A stretch of DNA of 49,117 nucleotides from Theristus sp. LFF4_11 (taxonomy: Eukaryota > Nematoda > Chromadorea > Monhysterida > Xyalidae). Every line of letters begins with the position of its first letter. Positions within the stretch are counted from its first letter, which is position 1. Positions 21,196 through 32,289 of this stretch are shown here, one piece after another. Made by a program: the position numbers and the translations under genes. A model generated the notes under the pieces. The model had not been told where the DNA came from, searched no databases, and saw only the letters and a program-made list of their open reading frames with translations. The DNA lies in NCBI GenBank assembly GCA_030248135.1, contig JASANC010000239.1:1-49117 (forward strand). Reading direction: 5' to 3'.

Positions 21196-22120
21196 TTGGT
21201 CACACATTCTTCTAAACCCCGGACAACTCAGGTTTTTCATTTTTCGTTTTTTAGGCCGATTTCCCCTTTGCCATTTCTACGGCCGATTCCCCAAAATTGT
21301 CACGATTCAGTACCTAGAATCGCTCACAAAAGAAAAACTGACCCAAAAGACGTGATCGGCGTAATGAATTACCATGGAAAACACAGTTTTCTTGTTTTTC
21401 ATTTCTGGACTGGTTTCGCTAAATTCCACGGCCGATTCGCCATAAATCGTCACGATTCAGTATCTAGAGTTGCTCATACAAGAAAACTAACCAAAATCCG
21501 TGATCAGCACATTGAATTACCCTGGAAAACACCCTTTTCTTGTTTTTCGTTCCTGGACCGATTTCGCCAATTTCCACGGCCGATTCGCCCAAAATCGTCA
21601 CGATTCAGCATCTAGAGTTACTCACGTAAGAAAACTAATCCAAAATTCGTGATCAGCGGATTGAATTACCCTGGAAAACAGCCTTTTCTTGTTTTTCGTT
21701 TCTGGACCGATTTCGCCAATTTCCACGGCCGATTCGCCCAAAATCGTCACGATTCAGCATCTAGAGTTACTCACGTAAGAAAACTAACCCAAAATTCGTG
21801 ATCAGCGCATTGAATTACCCTGGAAAACACCCGTTTCTTGTTTTTCGTTTCTGGACCGATTTCGCCAACTTCCACGGCCGATTCGCCCGAAATCGTCACG
21901 ATTCAGCATCTAGAGTTGCTCACGTAAGAAAACTAACCCAAAATTCGTAATCAACGCATTGAATTACCCTGGAAAACACCCTTTTCTTGTTTTTCGTTTC
22001 TGGACCGATTTCGCCAATTTCCACGGCCGATTCGCCCGAAATCGTCACGATTCAGCATCTAGAGTTGCTCACGTAAGAAAACTAACCCAAAATCCGTGAT
22101 CAGCGCATTGAATTCCTACG
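21196..22120. repeat. A array, ~150-bp tandem repeat, about 6 units (copy 1)
   Basis: Landmarks such as ATCTAGAGTT(A/G)CTCACGTA recur about every 150 bp (near 21608, 21758, 21908 and 22058), with more degenerate units at the foldback-module side. Confidence 0.9.
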
Positions 22121-22259
22121 GACTAGACCTTTTCCTATTATTTTTAGTAGCACAGAAATAATTTGTAAGAGTGAAAAACTGATACCCAGTCAAAATGCTA
22201 CGAACTTTCAAAAAATGCACAATTTTAACTTAAAAAAGTGCAAAAAAATAAACCAAATT

Positions 22260-22690
22260 TTCAAAATCTTCGGATGAAATTGCCCCAGGAATCTTTTTTA
22301 TTCGACTGTGAAGGTGTCGTAGCTAAAAATTGAAAGGGCGAACACTTGAAACCAGGAAAAATCCTTTGAAATTTAAAAAATGCCAAAATTTTGCCTCAAA
22401 CAAGGGTTGGGGCAAAAAATTAACCTGATTTTCAAAAATTTCAGATGAAATTACCCTAGGAAACTTTTTTGTTGGACTGTGAAAGTGTCGCAGGTAAAAA
22501 TTGAAAGGGCGAACACTTGAAACCAGGTAAAAACCCTTCGATTTTTGAAAAATGCCCAATTTTTACCCCAAAAAGGGGTCGGGGCAAAAAATTAACCCAA
22601 TTTTCAAAATCTCCAGGTGGAATTACCCCAGGAAACATTTTTGTTCGACTGTGAAAGTGTCCCAGGTAAAAATTGAAAGGGCGAACACAT
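22260..22690. repeat. B array, ~172-bp tandem repeat, about 2.5 units (copy 1)
   Basis: The landmark AAAAATTGAAAGGGCGAACA recurs at about 22326, 22498 and 22670, a 172-bp period. The units contain GGGGCAAAAAATTAACC and are unlike the A units. Confidence 0.85.
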
Positions 22691-22977
22691 ATGATTACAT
22701 ACCAGGAAAAAAAATACCAAGGAAAATAAGTAACACTGTTTTCAGAATAGGTTTTTCGTCTCTACAGCGCATGAAAAGTAGTCCGATGAAAATTTTTTCG
22801 CGGCTCAGAACACAACTTTGGGTGTTCGTTTCGTGTGCACCAGAGCAGCTTTGTAGCTTATAGTATGCTCGCTGCACGCAGCGAGCAATTTTGGAAAAAG
22901 CGCGCTGGGGTATAACGGCTCATATAATGCGTGATGCGCTGTCCGCTCGCTGGCGCTCGCTCGCGCATCCGCATGAT

Positions 22978-24084
22978 ACCGTACTTCGTCAATATAGAGG
23001 AGTGTTATTTTTGACATTCGACTGTACATGGTATGCGTCTGTCTGTGATCGAACGAGCTGTACTGTTTTGCTTTTGTTGTTTTTTTTCGCACCTGAATCA
23101 ACAGACAACCCGGAGCACAAGACTGATTATGGCTGCACTGCTACCGACCATATTATTGTAGTGGCCCACTCTGAAGACAACGTGCTCTGTTATGAAGATC
23201 AATGTTGTTTAATCGGCTATTCCGAACATTGAAGATCGTTACACTCTAGATGACATCAATAATGCACATTTGCATGTAATTCGAAAACGGCATGGTCACT
23301 TCGTTGTGGGGTGTCCTCAGTACACTGATCACCATCGGACAGCACTTTGAAGAGATCGAAAAAGGTTCATGTGGTGAAATTTTGTTCGAAACTTTCGTTT
23401 TTATTTTAAAATTTTTCCTTTGCATTCGTAATACACACAAAATGTGTATTGCATATTGTGTGCGCTTAGATTGCTGGACCGTTCATTTATTGTTCAGCAA
23501 AATTTCCATAATTCAACTTTTTTCAGTTTCAATTTTCCAATTTATTCAAGAGCTCCATAAGTCCAATATGCCACAAGGGACAGCCGGTGTTTTGCGAGCG
23601 TATGCAACACTGTAACATGCAAGACTTTTGAGTCTGCGGATTTCTTTCAAAAATAAAATCGTGGCATCCGTTCAATGCGTGATGTGTTTATTTCCCAGGG
23701 TTTGCGAACGCAAAACAAACTGCAGTATGAAGTCGCATGTAGCAGCAATGAAAACGTTCAGCAATCATCAGTTAGAGTGAATGAATGTGATCGGACTCAC
23801 CACGGAACGTCACAGAGATAAACAAAACTTTTGCAGATATAATGTGAACTGATATGACCTAAATTCACTTCGCATTCTCATGGTCATTTTGCTGTAAATG
23901 AAACATGCGACACACACATGCATACAATACACTTGTGTATTGTATACATTGTATCTTAGTAAAACTGGCTAATGCACTTATTTACTGTTCTTGTTCTGAA
24001 ACGGTTTCTGAATAGCAGATAGGATAGCACGTTTTTACATAATTCATTTCAACTTTGCACGCCAGAGACACCAAAAAGCCAGAT
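22978..24084. other. Intergenic region before the chitinase gene
   Basis: I see no supported gene. It contains a fragment of a CAGTC-family end (GACATTCGACTGTACATGG, about 23011) that may be the far side of the MITE interrupted by composite copy 1. Short frames at 23100-23620 are open but have no recognisable family or splice context. The last few hundred bases should include the chitinase promoter; no clear TATA box was identified. Confidence 0.4.
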
Positions 24085-27000
24085 ATGCGTTTGTATGCGC
24101 TAATTTTAGTGCTTGAGCTTGTTCTCGGTGAGTACTCCCGTGAAATTTTATTTTTGTGGTCTGCAGTTTTTTATTCGCCAAATGTTTCAAAAATAGTAGA
24201 AGTAACAAAAAATGAAACGCTTTTTCTGATCAGTGACCACCGCTCTCGACTGTCCGTGTGGCGCAAACCAGAAATGCGTCTTGGGACACTGCGTTCGCGA
24301 CACGGCCTGTCCGGAACACGCGAAATGGGGACCAGGTATTGGGAATTTATTCAAAACGTGTCCTGACTAAAATGACGTCATTCGCTTTAAAAGCGCCCGT
24401 TTGTCAAAGTACAGACACTAAAGTTTCAGTTTGGTGTGACTGATTCGACATTCACCATTTGTTTACGTGAAGAAATCGGCGAAAGGGAAAGTCTGGTTTG
24501 CTGTGAACAGCAAGCGCATGTTTGGCGGCACATGACGTCATTTCACTGGGACACGTTTGAAAAAATAGGTCATACTATCCTTTCGTTTTGGTTTACCCAT
24601 GCTGGAAACGTCCTTTATTCTTATACGGGCGCGCGATCGGGCACATTTTTGTTCCGACTTAAGGGCCGTCCGAGATGTGCGACGAGCCGAACGATCCGAA
24701 CTCGATGCCACCGGCGCCGATCGAGCAGTGGTTCACACGCGAGATGTTCTACGACCTGTTCCCGAAGGCGAACCTCGGCTGGGGTCCGCACGTCTGCGCG
24801 CCCTACTCATATGAGGCGTTTGTGATTGCGGCAAGGTGCGTAAAACGCCAGATGACAGGAGCTTTTCACTATTTTCACTGGCTCGGCGTAAAGAACTCAC
24901 CAGTTGACAAACAATTGTCGTTAGTCTTCTTGACTCCGCTCCCACACCAGTACAAGAGTTGAAGCTGAAACTAAAAAAAACACGGAAACTACGTACTTTT
25001 TTACTTATTCAAGTTTTTTATCACAATTTTCAACGGATGACTAAACGGCAGTTTTCAAGTCGTGTAACCCGCGTGTTGTCATGTGATGAGTAAAATAGGT
25101 TTGCTTAAATTTTTTTTTTAATTTTCTCAGATACTTTCCGGAATTTGGTGGTGAACACCGTGAAAATGGATACACGCCCGAGCAGAACTATCGCCGAGAC
25201 GTCGCCACGTTTTTGGCGCACGCCGTGCAGGAGACAGGCGAAAATGACGCCAGCCTTTACGAGTATGCATTTTTTCTTGTTGGATCCTATGTTTTTTCAC
25301 TTCACACATCACTCTTTACATTTCACTCAAACAAACACAAAAGTACACGGTGTCCCAGCTAGATCTGCAACATTTGTTTTTTTTTTGAAGTATGCGCGCG
25401 TAATTACAAAAACAAATGTTGTGCATCTACAGTATGGCCGAATAAATGAGGCAGTCCATCAAGGCGGGATCAGCCGCAGACTAGGAGTTGTCTTTTTCAA
25501 AAAAGCCAACGTAATTCCCAATCATGTGTACAAGGAATAAAGAATAAACAGAATAGCGCGGATAATCCATTAGTTTAAAAAACGCGTCAAATTTGGCACA
25601 CAATTCAGTTTATGAACGTCTTTTTTCTTTCATTCAAAATTCGCGCGCTCCTTGCACCCTGAAAAAAGCTGCCATGTTTAACCGGCCATACCGTACGTAG
25701 CTGGGACACCTTGTATATATCTACTTATAGTCGCTTTGAACAATTTTGAAAAATGCATGTATTAAAAAAAAAAAAATACATATGCAACGATTTTTAACGT
25801 GTTGGGTAACTCCATTCCATCTACCAAAATGTGTTCAGTTGAAACCAAAACCAGGCAAGGCATGGACGTAAATGAAGCGCACGACTGTTTCTATCGTGGC
25901 GGTTTCTTCAACTGGTTCGAGGGCGGGCCGACGTCGTCGTTTTTAAACCAATCGTCGCCCGGATTCACACCGGAAGACGGCGACATTTGTAATTTGCAGG
26001 GAAAGTTGGTTTCCATCCTTTTTCTGGTGTCTGATACGAATAAGTGTGTTTTACTGATATTATTATGGTCATTTTAATGGTATTACCCGTGTATATGGTA
26101 CGAAAACGGACATGTTGAAAAGGGGATGGCACGTACAGTCTATCTCGCTAATATATGCAACTAGCTGATTGGTTGGTCATAGCAGTTCTCACCGCTGATT
26201 GGTTAGTCATGAGCAATTCTCAGCGCTGATTGGTTGGTCATTACGTCATGTTGCATATAATTTCCAGATGGACTGTAGAAAGGCATGGAGAAGGGACCTT
26301 ATAAAATGGTACCCGTTCGCTGCAGGTATTGCTCGCACAGTGCGGAGCTCGACTACTGGTTCCCGTGCAACGAGCACCAGTTCACGACCGAAACCGACAG
26401 CACCGACGAATCGTCGGAGTGGTACCGTGGCTGTTATTTCGGCCGCGGTGCGATACAGATCAGCTACAACTTCAACTACGGCCAATTCGACCGCTGGCTC
26501 GTTCAGAACGGCATCCACGTTGACTTGTTACGCTATCCGAATCGGGTATCGCGCATTGTTTATTTGAACTCAAACGTCAAACCGAGATGACGTCGGATGA
26601 ACATTGTACAGGGTGGACAAGAACAACCGGATTTCAAATTGCGCTATCGCGCGTCCGGTTAGAGGTATGGATGGATCTGAAACTTGGAAGTCTTACAGAG
26701 CTTAGGTTCGCCTTTTTTCAATTTTGTAATATGAAATGTATGAAGTGCAACTAGATGCTTCCGAAGAATGAGAAACATTTATTCAGAATGTGATTACTTG
26801 AAAATTGTGATTTTTTCACTTTTTTGAAAAAGTGTCGAAAAACATGAATAAAAACAGAAAAAAATCCACAAAAATATTAAAAAATTGCAAAAGTGAATTC
26901 TAAAATTTTCCCAAATTTCAGCCTCGTGCCTCAAACCAGCGCAATATAGAGTAATTTGAAATCCGGTAGTTTTTTTGGCTCACTCTGTGCAATAATGCAT

Positions 27001-29032
27001 ATTGCATGCGTTATCGGTCTTGTGCATGGAAAAAGCCGCAGACTTCCAGCTTCATTGCTCGCATATCCCGTGCGTGATTGTGCTCTTGAAATCGACCACC
27101 GCAGCTGATTTCCATCGTTTTTCACCAGTTTGTTGTTCAGGTGATGACACACCGCAATCCACCGCTGGCCGTGCTTGCCTCAATGTGGTTCTACATGACG
27201 CCGCAACCGCCGAAACCCGCGATGCACGACATTGTGCTAGGTTGTTGTTGTTGTTGTTTGTTGCCCCCTTTTTATCCTTACCCAACGCCCTTGGGGAAAG
27301 GCATTGTCGCAATTTTTTTTTGTTGTCCACCACATGGGCTGCGACGTTGGAAGCAGTTTTTCTGCTATAGAAATGGGCGTTGGGCAAGCTGCGCTGGTAT
27401 GCATGGGCGCGATGTCATTGAGTTCCTCGCCACCGGAACAGCAATCTTGTGAATCAAGAAAGCCGACCCACCACATGGGCTGCGACGTTGGAAGCAGTTT
27501 TTCTGCTATAGAAGTGGGCGTTGGGCAAGCTGCGCTGGTATGCATGGGCGCGATGTCATTGAGTTCCTCGCCACCGGAACAGCAATCTTGTGAATCAAGA
27601 AAGCCGACGTTTATGCTGCCGAACCATTAAGCCCCACGCAACCCGGGGCAGCCGAGTGGTCACGAGCGGATTCGAACCCGGGCCTTCCGATTGGAAGTCC
27701 CAAGTGCTATCCACTCAGCCACTCAGCCGGCACATTGTGCTAGGTGAATGTTGTGTAACGAAAGCAGAGTCAGTCAAATAACAATTACAGAAAAAATAGT
27801 CTGTTGAATAATCGAGTAACCAAACCAGTGCTTGTATGATGGTATGTAACGAGTGTCTTTATGTATGTATGGTATGTAACGAGAGACATCGACTGTCTTT
27901 ATGTGCTCGATTAAACCTGACACTTCACCCAGAATGCAAAGATCGCGAAAGAAAGAAAAAAATCACGATCGGAGTTTGCACAAGCGAAAACATTTAGCCA
28001 CAAATTGGGTGTTGCATTTCAACCCAAACTTGATACTGTACATTCGTTTTTCTTACTGTAATTCAAAGAGCGCCAGGTTTCAACAAACATTCTGTGTACT
28101 TGTGCAGGTTCTTGGGAGCCCGGAAGCGAAAACCGACAAGCCGGCTATGCTGGCGGCATTTTCGGCCCGACCTCGTTGGTGATCAACAACGAATGCAACG
28201 GCGAGGATCCGGGCGAACCGGGTGGACCGGGCGAATCGCGACGCATCAAGGCGTTCAAATGGTTCAACGAGTACTTCGATGCGCCGACCGAAGCGCAGGA
28301 GCTCTTGTCGTGCGGCGGCATGCCCGTGCGGTCAGTTCGCAGTTCGTTCAGTAGCCATCTCGTTTAACAGCCGAATTAGTAGTCTCTTTTGCAGCCAAGT
28401 TACATGTGTTATCTTTTTGTGCAAAAGAGGCGCGGAGTAATGTTGAATGGCTTTGTGGAAAAGCTGCACAACCGCAAAATCAAAAACTACATCAAAACAG
28501 TTGCAGCAATTTTTGTGGGTTGCCAAATTTGCGGCTACCGTAGTAGGAACTTTAGTGACAAATCAGTATTAGTGGCAAAAATTAGTTACCCCGTTTGGTA
28601 TACTACACCGGTAAAGACAAATTAGTGGCCGGCCACACATTACTAGGCACAACTTGTCAGAGAAAAGCGAAGCGTGTGTGTACACCGTTTTGCAGTCTCG
28701 AGTCGATCCGCCATCCGCTGAGCTACCAGCCTGACTGGTCGTCGACGTGGCGCGAGCAGCCGTGCGACTGCGCACCGGCCAACTACGGCGGCATGTTGCC
28801 GTACTTCGAGCGCGGCTTTTATCCGCCGAGGTTCGTCGAGCAGAACGAACTGAACCGCCATCGCTGCGTGATCAGCATGTACGATCGGCCGGCGATTTAC
28901 GGCATGCAACCGGAGACGTCCGTCTGTCTGAATGAACGGCTCCCGCTGAGCTTCCGCCGCGGCGGCATACAGGCGGACGGAGACGACGAGCTCGTGGTGC
29001 ATGACGACGACGAGGGCAGTGGTGAACGGTGA
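24085..29032 (+). CDS. Secreted GH19 chitinase, nine exons
   Basis: This enzyme hydrolyses beta-1,4-linked GlcNAc in chitin, outside the cell. Exons are 24085-24127, 24234-24335, 24664-24835, 25131-25262, 25855-26004, 26326-26545, 27141-27240, 28108-28330 and 28696-29032. They total 1479 nt (492 residues), with every phase matching. Residues 1-18 are a signal peptide. Residues ~19-60 form a Cys-rich segment (LDCPCGANQKCVLGHCV) that could bind chitin. The GH19 domain then runs from ~65 to ~430. VQETGEN carries the first catalytic Glu (E140, plant HETG). GGFFNWFEGGP (165-175), YFGRGAIQISYNFNYG (237-252), ASMWFYMTPQPPKPAMHD and VINNEC (331-336) are family landmarks. The second catalytic Glu I cannot place with certainty. 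An acidic tail closes the protein. Exon 3 uses a weak GACTTAAG acceptor. A SINE sits at the exon 7 donor. This exon pattern resembles nematode GH19 genes. Confidence 0.92.
24343..24575. mobile_element. MITE, CTATT-AAACGTG family, in chitinase intron 2
   Basis: The body closely matches 12441-12678 in the same orientation (CAGTTTGGTGTGACTGATTC, TTCACCATTTGTTTACG). Its ends are CAAAACGTGTCC and CACGTTTGAAAAAATAGG. It starts about 8-15 bp after the exon 2 donor and occupies about two-thirds of the intron. Confidence 0.75.
25344..25715. mobile_element. Mariner-like MITE with ACACGGTGTCCCAGCTA ends, in chitinase intron 4
   Basis: The left end is TACACGGTGTCCCAGCTA and the right end, inverted, is TACAAGGTGTCCCAGCTAC. 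TA flanks both ends. It encloses a GTATGGCCG-family copy (25432-25691), so one element is probably nested in the other. Confidence 0.65.
25432..25691. mobile_element. MITE, GTATGGCCG family, nested copy
   Basis: It starts GTATGGCCGAATAAATGAGG and ends CGGCCATAC. It shares the CGGGATCAGCCGCAGACTAG block with the copies at 38025 and 41513. Confidence 0.7.
26134..26277. mobile_element. MITE, CAGTC family, in chitinase intron 5
   Basis: TA-flanked, starting TACAGTCTATCT and ending AGATGGACTGTA, with inverted ATATGCAA blocks inside. The centre holds three direct ~30-bp units (from 26164, 26194 and 26224) each with GCTGATTGGTTRGTCAT. Confidence 0.7.
27229..27745 (-). mobile_element. tRNA-derived SINE with 14-bp target duplication at a chitinase splice donor
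   Basis: The target duplications are ACATTGTGCTAGGT at 27229-27242 and 27732-27745. Reading on minus from 27731, a tRNA-like head has A box TGGCTGAGTGG (27721-27711) and B box GGTTCGAATCC (27678-27668). A body with a 141-bp direct duplication follows (27327-27467 and 27468-27608). The 3' end is an (AAC)n tail next to the duplication. The head does not fold as a normal tRNA: the anticodon arm is a CTTCC/GGAAG stem with a 4-base loop, and the acceptor ends do not pair. It is therefore SINE-like rather than a tRNA gene. Head, tail and target duplication together make this a secure call. Confidence 0.85.
27327..27608. repeat. 141-bp direct duplication inside the SINE
   Basis: The block from CCACCACATGGGCTGCGACG to GAATCAAGAAAGCCGAC occurs twice, 141 bp apart, nearly identical (one A/G difference near 27374 and 27515). 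Confidence 0.9.
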
Positions 29033-29192
29033 AGCAGTGCGAGGTAGAGGTGACTGAGGCGCAGCTGCGGCAAACTTTGGTGCAAACAAACATCGAAATA
29101 TGTTGCTTTTTACACAACGGTTGAATTCTGTTTTTAAATGGTGCAACGTACATTTGCAACTTGCGGCGACACAAGACTCAGCGTGTACAATG

Positions 29193-29322
29193 TACAGGGT
29201 GGTCCATAAGTAGTGATACCAACTTTACAATAAAAGAATTATAAAACAATCGAACGGTTGACGAGTTACACCGGTTAAAAGTTGGTATCACTACTTACAG
29301 TACATGTATGGACCACCCTTTA
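29193..29322. mobile_element. Mariner-like hairpin MITE
   Basis: TA-flanked, with ends CAGGGTGGTCCATA and TATGGACCACCCTT. AAGTTGGTATCACTACTTA inside pairs with TAAGTAGTGATACCAACTT, so the 130 bp folds into a hairpin. It lies about 160 bp after the chitinase stop codon. Confidence 0.8.
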
Positions 29323-29566
29323 ATGTTTGCAATTTTTCCGCATTTCTGTTTCATGTGATGTTTTGTACACACACTGCTGATATACATTGCTTCAAATTCA
29401 TTACACATAACATTACATAATGTTGCTCAAATTATTCTACCGCTATCCGTTTTACGGCGCTACACAGAAGGAAATAAAAAAGTTACAATGAGGGTCAACT
29501 GAACCCAATAAGTGGGGTTTTTGGGGGTTTTTTTCAAAAAAAAAGGTTTTAAAAAAAAAAAAAGAA
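29323..29566. other. AT-rich gap between chitinase and composite copy 2
   Basis: I see only poly-A and poly-G/T tracts near 29515-29565 and no gene. Confidence 0.5.
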
Positions 29567-29849
29567 GATGCGCGAGCGAGCGTCAGCGAGCGGACAGCGC
29601 ATCACGCATTATATGAGCCGTTATCCTCTCGCGCGCGTTTTTCAAATTTGCTCGCTTCCTCCAGCGAGCATAGTATAAGCCACAAACTTGGTTCTGTGCA
29701 CACGAAACGAACACCCAAAGTTGTGCTTGGAGCCGCGAAAAAATTTTTATCCGACTACTTTTCATACGCTGTAGACACGAAAAACCTATTCTGAAATTGA
29801 TGTTACTTATTTTTCTATCTCTTTTTTTTTCCGGTATGTCATCAATATG

Positions 29850-30425
29850 TGTTCGCGCTTTCAGTTTTTACCTGCGACACGTTCACAGTCTAGCAAGAAT
29901 GTTTCCTAGGGTAATTTCATCCGTAGATTTGGAAAAATGGGTTAATTTTTTGCCCCGACCACTTTTTTGGGTAAAAATTTGGGCATTTTTAAAAAATCGC
30001 AGCGTTTTCACCGGGTTTCAAGTGTTCGCCCTTTCAATTTTTAGCTGGGACACTTTCACAGTTGAAGAAAAATGTTTCCTAGGGTAATTTCATCCGTAGA
30101 TTTGGAAAAATGAGTTAATTTTTTGCCCCGACCCCTTTTTGGGGTAAAAATTGGGCTTTTTTGAAAGTTCGCAGGGTTGTCACCTGGTTTTAAGTGTTCG
30201 CCCTTTCAATTTTTAGCTGGGACACTTTCACAGTTGAACAAGAATTTTTCCTCGGGTAAATTCATCCGTAGATTCTGAAAATTTAGTTTATTTTTTGCCC
30301 GGGCATTTTTTGGGTCAAAATTGTGCATTTTTGAAAATTCGTAGCATTTTGACTGGGTATCATTTTTTCAGTCTTACAAATTTTGTCTGAGCTACGAAAA
30401 ATAGCAGAAATGTTTAGTCCGTAGG
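29850..30425. repeat. B array, ~172-bp tandem repeat, about 3 units (copy 2)
   Basis: The landmark CTTTCARTTTTTA followed by the GACAC motif begins at 29858, 30031 and 30203, a 172-173-bp period. Confidence 0.88.
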
Positions 30426-30426
30426 A

Positions 30427-32205
30427 ATTCAATACGCTGATCACGGATTTTGGGATAGTTTTCTTACGTGAGCAACTCTAGATGCTGAATCGTGACGATT
30501 TCGGGCGAATCGGCCGTGGAAGTTGGCGAAATCGGTCCAGAAACGAAAAACAAGAAAAGGGTGTTTTCCAGGGTAATTCAATGCGCTGATCACGAATTTT
30601 GGGTTAGTTTTCTTACGCGAGCAACTCTAGATGCTGAATCGTGACGATTTCGGGCGAATCGGCCGTGGAAATTGGCGAAATCGGTCCAGAAACGAAAAAC
30701 AAGAAAAGGGTGTTTTCCAGGGTAATTCAATGCGCTGATCACGAATTTTGGGTTAGTTTTCTTACGTGAGCAACTCTAGATGCTGAATCGTGACGATTTC
30801 GGGCGAATCGGCCGTGGAAGTTGGCGAAATCGGTCCAGAAACGAAAAACAAGAAAAGGGTGTTTTCCAGGGTAATTCAATGCGCTGATCACGAATTTTGG
30901 GTTAGTTTTCTTACGTGAGCAACTCTAGACGCTGAATCGTGACGATTTCGGGCGAATCGGGCGTGGAAGTTGGCGAAATCGGTCCAGAAACGAAAAACAA
31001 GAAAAGCGTGTTTTCCAAGGTAATTCAATGCGCTGAACACGGATTTTGAATTAGTTTTCTTACGTGAGCAACTCTAGATGCTGAATCGTGACGATTTCGG
31101 GCGAATCGGCCGTGGAAGTTGGCGAAATCGGTCCAGAAACGAAAAACAAGAAAAGGGTGTTTTCCAGGGTATTTCAATGCGCTTATAACAAAATTTGGGT
31201 TAGTTTTCTTACGTGAGCAACTCTAGACGTTGAATCGTGACGATTTCGGGCGAATCGGGCGTGGAAGTTGGCGAAATCGGTCCAGAAACGAAAAACAAGA
31301 AAAGCGTGTTTTCCAGGGTAATTCAATGCGCTGATCACGGATTTTGGGCTAGTTTTCTTACGTGAGCAACTCTAGATGCTGAATCGTGACGATTTCGGGC
31401 GAATCGGCCGTGGAAGTTGGCGAAATCGGTCCAGAAACGAAAAACAAGAAAAGGGTGTTTTCCAGGGTAATTCAATGCGCTGTTCACGGATTTTGGGTTT
31501 GTTTTCTTACGTGAGCAACTCTAGATGCTGAATCGTGACGATTTCGGGCGAATCGGCCGTGGAAGTTGGCGAAATCGGTCCAGAAACGAAAAACAAGAAA
31601 AGGGTGTTTTCCAGGGTAATTCAATGCGCTGATCACGAATTTTGGGTTAGTTTTCTTACGTGAGCAACTCTAGATGTTGAATCGTGACGATTTCGGGCGA
31701 ATCGGCCGTGGAAGTTGGCGAAATTGGTCCAGGAACGAAAAACAAGAAAAGGGTGTTTTCCAGGGTAATTCAATCCGCTGATCACGAATTTTGGGTTAGT
31801 TTTCTTACGTGAGCAATTTTAGATACTGAATCGTGACGATTTCGGGCGAATCGGCCGTGGAAATTGGCGAAATCGGTCCAGAAATGAAAAACGAGAAAAC
31901 GGTTTTTCCAGGGTAATTCAATGTGCTGATCACGGATTTTGGGTTAGTTTTCTTGTATGAGCAACTCTAGATACTGAATCGTGACGATTTATGGTGAATC
32001 GGCCGTGGAATTTAGCGAAACCGGTCCAGAAATGAAAAACAAGAAAACGGTGTTTTCCATGGTAATTCATTACGCCGATCACGGCTTTTGGGTCAGTTTT
32101 TCTTTTGTGAGCGATTCTAGGTACTGAATCGTGACGATTTTGGGGAATCGGCCGTAGAAATGGCATAGGAGAAATCGGCCTAAAAAACGAAAAATGAAAA
32201 ACCTG
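30427..32205. repeat. A array, ~150-bp tandem repeat, about 12 units (copy 2)
   Basis: The CGCTGATCACG landmark recurs at 30433, 30583, 30733, 30883, about 31033, and so on. Central units are almost identical, and the units nearest the foldback module are more diverged (CATGGTAATTCATTACGCC form), as in copies 1 and 3. Confidence 0.92.
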
Positions 32206-32289
32206 AGTTGTCCGGGGTTTAGAAGAATGTGTGACCAACGAATTGTGATTTTGGTCCGACCTTCGGGGCTTATGTAAAAGTCAGAATAT

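Larger units (their letters stand above)
20114..22977 (-). mobile_element. Composite foldback/satellite element, copy 1 (inverted)
   Basis: The order here is foldback module (20114-21144), linker, A array of ~150-bp units (about 21200-22120), B array of ~172-bp units (about 22260-22690), and a unique end (about 22700-22977, ending CGCATCCGCATGAT). The order is exactly reversed relative to the copies at 29567 and 34874, so it lies on the opposite strand. I find no transposase reading frame, so it looks non-autonomous. Ends TATCTAAAAATGCG and, inverted, ATCATGCGGATGCG share only a few bases. Confidence 0.8.

Noticed and set aside
21190..22120. CRISPR-like array
   Set aside because: The 150-bp units are tandem and contiguous without distinct spacers, in clearly eukaryotic DNA; ordinary satellite.
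20114..22977. Helitron
   Set aside because: One end begins TC, but there is no CTRR plus hairpin at the other end, no Rep/helicase frame, and the foldback module has long inverted ends.
27640..27733. Functional tRNA gene on minus
   Set aside because: A and B boxes are good, but the acceptor stem does not pair and the anticodon arm has a 4-base loop; the flanking target duplications and AAC tail show a SINE.
31930..32238. Repeated 102-codon minus frame (also at 36799-37107)
   Set aside because: It is formed by the terminal A-array units and recurs only because the repeat recurs.
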